This document shows, piece after piece, positions 12,294 through 14,484 of a stretch of 14,484 nt of DNA (positions are counted from its first letter, which is position 1; the number at the start of each line of letters is the position of its first letter). The stretch is taken from NCBI GenBank assembly GCA_021161765.1, contig JAGGZZ010000111.1, positions 1 through 14,484 of the forward strand. Direction: 5' to 3'. The position numbers and the translations under genes were made by a program. Below the pieces are notes generated by a model, which was not told where the DNA came from, did not search any database, and worked only from the letters and a program-made list of their open reading frames with translations. The stretch is from Candidatus Methanophagales archaeon (lineage in GTDB: Archaea > Halobacteriota > Syntropharchaeia > Alkanophagales > Methanospirareceae).

Positions 12294-12422
12294 AAACCAC
12301 GAGATTCCACGAGACCGACACAAGAAAATGATGTCGGATACAGGATTCCAGATACAGGATACAGGTTTGACTTGCATCTTGCATCTTGCATCTTGCATCT
12401 TGTATCATGTATCTTGCATCTT
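12294..12422. repeat. Short-period repeat cluster (families F2 and E)
   Basis: AAACCACGAGATTCCA at 12294-12309 matches the ruvC 3' end and continues with a second unit, CACGAGACC. From 12336 a 7-nt array follows: GATACAG units (12336-12365), then GCATCTT repeated in tandem (12371-12422). The second half read in reverse complement gives AAGATGC/AAGATAC, so the array is again mirrored. It fills the dnaJ-infB gap, leaving about 65 nt before infB. Confidence 0.75.
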
Positions 12423-12489
12423 CAATTATTTAAAATACAAGTCATCTATTTCTATTCTATTGAACTACTGAAAATGCGAGGTAAAAGAG

Positions 12490-14289
12490 ATGGAAGGGCA
12501 GGAGCAGGAGCGAATAAGAACCCCTATTCTCTCCGTACTGGGACACATAGACCATGGCAAGACCACCTTACTCGACAACATAAGGGGCACCGCAATAACA
12601 GCAAAGGAAGCGGGACGCGTGACACAGCATATTGGGGCAACGGAAATCCCGATAGAGCTGATAAAGAAGATTTGTGAACCTTTAAGGAAGGACTGGGCGG
12701 GGGTAGAAGTTCCCGGTTTGCTTTTCATTGATACCCCCGGACACCAGGCCTTTGTCTCCCTGAGGAAAAGAGGGGGCGCTTTAGCTGACGTTGCCGTTGT
12801 GGTGGTGGATGTGATGGAAGGTTTTCAGCCCCAGACTTACGAATCATTGAACATCTTAAGATTATTAAAAACGCCTTTCGTGGTAGCATTGAACAAAATA
12901 GACCGGATAAAAGGCTGGAACTCAACTAAACGACCGTTTATTCTCAATTATAACGACCAGCCGGAATATGCGAGAGAGGCACTGGATGCGCGGATATATG
13001 AAATAGTGGGCGACCTGTACGATAAAGGGTTCTCGGCTGATAGATACGACCGGATAAAAGATTTCTCAAGGAACGTGGGCATCGTGCCGGTATGCGCGAA
13101 GACGCGAGAAGGGGTTGCGGATTTGCTGCTTGTTCTGATAGGGTTATCGCAGAAGTTCTTTGAGAAAGTTCTGCGAGTTCATTTAGAAGAGGCGGGTGTT
13201 GGCACGATACTGGAAAAGAAGGAGGAGAAAGGTCTCGGAACCACGATTGACGTGATATTATACGAAGGAAAGCTCAGCGTGGGCGATACAATCGTGGTGG
13301 GGAGTACAGAGGATGAGCCAATAGTAACAAAGGTGAAAGCACTGCTGAAACCAAGAGCTTTGCAAGAGATACGAACAGAACAAAGATTTCTTCGTATAAA
13401 AACTGTGAATGCTGCTTCAGGAATGAAAATAGTAGCCCCGGGGATAGAAAATGCGCTCCCCGGAGCGCAAGTGCGAGTGGCCGGGCCCGGGCAAGATGAA
13501 CTCGAGAACGTGATAAGAATAATGAAGGGCGAGACAGCGGAGCTGAAAATGGAAGCAAGCCTAAGCCCGGAAGGGATAATCATAAAGACCGATACAATGG
13601 GCTCGCTGGAAGCGCTTGCCATGGAACTGAAAACAGAAGGAATAGAGAAGATAAAAAAAGCCGCAGTCGGAAACATATCTAAAAGAGACGTAATAGACGC
13701 CACCACTACCGGGGACAGGTATTTGAGCGTTATTTTGGGCTTTAACGTTGATATACTGCCTGATGCAAAAGAAGCAGCTCTGGAGAACGGCATTCCGGTA
13801 TTTATAAGCGACGTTATTTACCGGTTGATAGAAGATTATAAGAACTGGGTGAAAGAAGAGCAGGATAAAGAGAAGCGTGAACTCGTGGATAGGCTGACCC
13901 CCCCCGGAAAGATAAAAATTCTGCCCGGGTGCGTATTCAGGCAAAGCAAACCCGCTATTTTTGGTATCGAGGTCTTGGGCGGGAAGATAAAAACCGGCGT
14001 GAAACTGGTAAAATCTGATGGCACCGGGATTGGAGCGATAAACGAGATACAGGATAAGGGGGGGAGCATAAAAGAAGCGGTGGTGCCAATGCAGGTGGCA
14101 ATTTCAATGAAAAAGCCGACGGTGGGGCGGCAAATAAAGGAGAATGACGTTTTGTATGTGGATGTTCCTGAAGAAGAAATGAAAGAGCTAAAAACGTCAA
14201 AGGGAAAGGGGTTGTTGTCCGCAGACGAAGAGGAGATATTAGAGGAGTTGGAAGGGATAAAGGGAAAAACTCATAAATCCGAACGATGA
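12490..14289 (+). CDS. infB: Translation initiation factor aIF5B (IF2 homologue)
   Basis: aIF5B is the GTPase that joins ribosomal subunits during initiation. The G domain has G1 GHIDHGKTT (18-26), the switch region with VTQHIGATEI, G3 DTPGH (81-85) and G4 NKID (135-138). It continues with the archaeal/eukaryotic insertion RIKGWNSTKRPF rather than the bacterial pattern. Domain II starts near residue 232 (GVGTILEKKEEKGLGTTIDVIL). Domain III follows (GIIIKTDTMGSLEALAMEL), then a long helix (EEQDKEKRELVDRL) and domain IV (PAIFGIEVLGGKIKTG...VAISMKKPTVGRQI). Length 599 is standard. GAGGT lies 7 nt before ATG 12490. Confidence 0.97.
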   Translation: MEGQEQERIRTPILSVLGHIDHGKTTLLDNIRGTAITAKEAGRVTQHIGATEIPIELIKKICEPLRKDWAGVEVPGLLFIDTPGHQAFVSLRKRGGALADVAVVVVDVMEGFQPQTYESLNILRLLKTPFVVALNKIDRIKGWNSTKRPFILNYNDQPEYAREALDARIYEIVGDLYDKGFSADRYDRIKDFSRNVGIVPVCAKTREGVADLLLVLIGLSQKFFEKVLRVHLEEAGVGTILEKKEEKGLGTTIDVILYEGKLSVGDTIVVGSTEDEPIVTKVKALLKPRALQEIRTEQRFLRIKTVNAASGMKIVAPGIENALPGAQVRVAGPGQDELENVIRIMKGETAELKMEASLSPEGIIIKTDTMGSLEALAMELKTEGIEKIKKAAVGNISKRDVIDATTTGDRYLSVILGFNVDILPDAKEAALENGIPVFISDVIYRLIEDYKNWVKEEQDKEKRELVDRLTPPGKIKILPGCVFRQSKPAIFGIEVLGGKIKTGVKLVKSDGTGIGAINEIQDKGGSIKEAVVPMQVAISMKKPTVGRQIKENDVLYVDVPEEEMKELKTSKGKGLLSADEEEILEELEGIKGKTHKSER

Positions 14290-14330
14290 AGTTAATTATG
14301 TATAAATACGTTATGCATAAATACATAAAC

Positions 14331-14359
14331 AAATAGAAGGAAGTTATAGTACATATACC
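14331..14359 (+). promoter_or_regulatory. Promoter-like module (copy P5)
   Basis: AAATAGAAGGAAGTTA followed by TAGTACATATACC. The first block matches the module upstream of the TraB-family gene at 15 of 16 positions, but the TATA core is weaker. A near-direct repeat, ATGTATAAATAC/ATGCATAAATAC (14298-14325), lies just before it. Confidence 0.4.
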
Positions 14360-14424
14360 TTCATAGTGGGCATTTTCCCAGAATCGAAACTTTCTATCAA
14401 ATTAAAAAACGTGTTTTGATTTAG

Positions 14425-14446
14425 TCTCATAGGGATGCCTATGAGA
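14425..14446. repeat. Perfect 9-bp hairpin
   Basis: TCTCATAGG at 14425-14433 and CCTATGAGA at 14438-14446 are exact mirror arms around GATG. The ATG of the loop is the possible start of a partial ORF. It could be an operator-like or structural site, or part of a mobile-element end beyond the window. Confidence 0.5.
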
Positions 14447-14484
14447 ATTAGCAAAAGCTATGTTTTGGATTTTCTTAAAAAGTG
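14435..14484 (+). CDS. Possible start of an ORF cut by the window edge
   Basis: From ATG 14435 the frame reads MPMRISKSYVLDFLKK and is still open at the window end. An alternative ATG is at 14441. There is no convincing ribosome site, but a promoter-like module lies about 75 nt upstream. Sixteen residues are too few to identify a family, and chance is possible. Confidence 0.3.
   Translation, partial: MPMRISKSYVLDFLKK

Noticed and set aside
12336..12422. CRISPR array or coding tandem repeat
   Set aside because: Units are 7 nt with no spacers, and the reading frame through them has no ribosome site and runs into infB in another frame.
13179..13793. Long antisense ORF within infB
   Set aside because: It is a shadow of infB codon use, and the sense frame has complete aIF5B domains.
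1..14484. Insertion sequence or prophage
   Set aside because: No transposase, integrase or phage structural gene is visible in any frame.

Overview
This window looks like a piece of a euryarchaeal chromosome. Marker genes are archaeal: SRP19, aRF1, RNA polymerase subunit L, the exosome subunit Csl4, aIF5B, the archaeal riboflavin-pathway reductase, DUF357, and two tRNA genes with introns at the archaeal 37/38 position. Gaps packed with short-period repeats, a bacterial-type DnaJ and a bacterial-type RuvC suggest a methanogen/ANME-like lineage open to bacterial gene transfer. That placement is inference; no rRNA is present.

Layout. 1-4771 runs on the minus strand: two small unknown ORFs, SRP19 with a TraB-family membrane protein, aRF1, an intron-containing tRNA-Gly(CCC) whose 5' end lies inside rpoL, then rpoL and csl4. 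ruvC is divergent on plus (4873-5367). An EMC6-like membrane protein and the riboflavin reductase follow on minus (5470-6565). From 6666 the plus strand carries DUF357, intron-containing tRNA-Tyr(GTA), an M42 aminopeptidase, a decayed radical-SAM activase, an unknown ORF, a possible DUF22 protein and a UPF0200 P-loop kinase. A minus-strand winged-helix protein (10320-10853) is divergent from dnaJ, and infB (aIF5B) closes the window. A partial ORF may start at 14435.

Most of the genes are information-processing housekeeping: translation initiation and termination, SRP targeting, transcription, RNA decay and tRNAs. The rest are proteostasis (DnaJ, M42 peptidase), cofactor synthesis and recombination.

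The most unusual feature is what fills the gaps. Nearly every larger intergenic space holds a short-period (about 7 or 10 nt) repeat whose two arms are mirrored. At least seven sequence families can be told apart. One sits inside the tRNA-Gly intron. Others supply the last codons or stop codon of ruvC, DUF357 and the 8553 ORF. A roughly 30-bp module containing an archaeal TATA box recurs five times. Other points of note are the 15-bp rpoL/tRNA-Gly overlap, an aRF1 without the Cys-rich minidomain, and an intact-looking RuvC in an archaeon.
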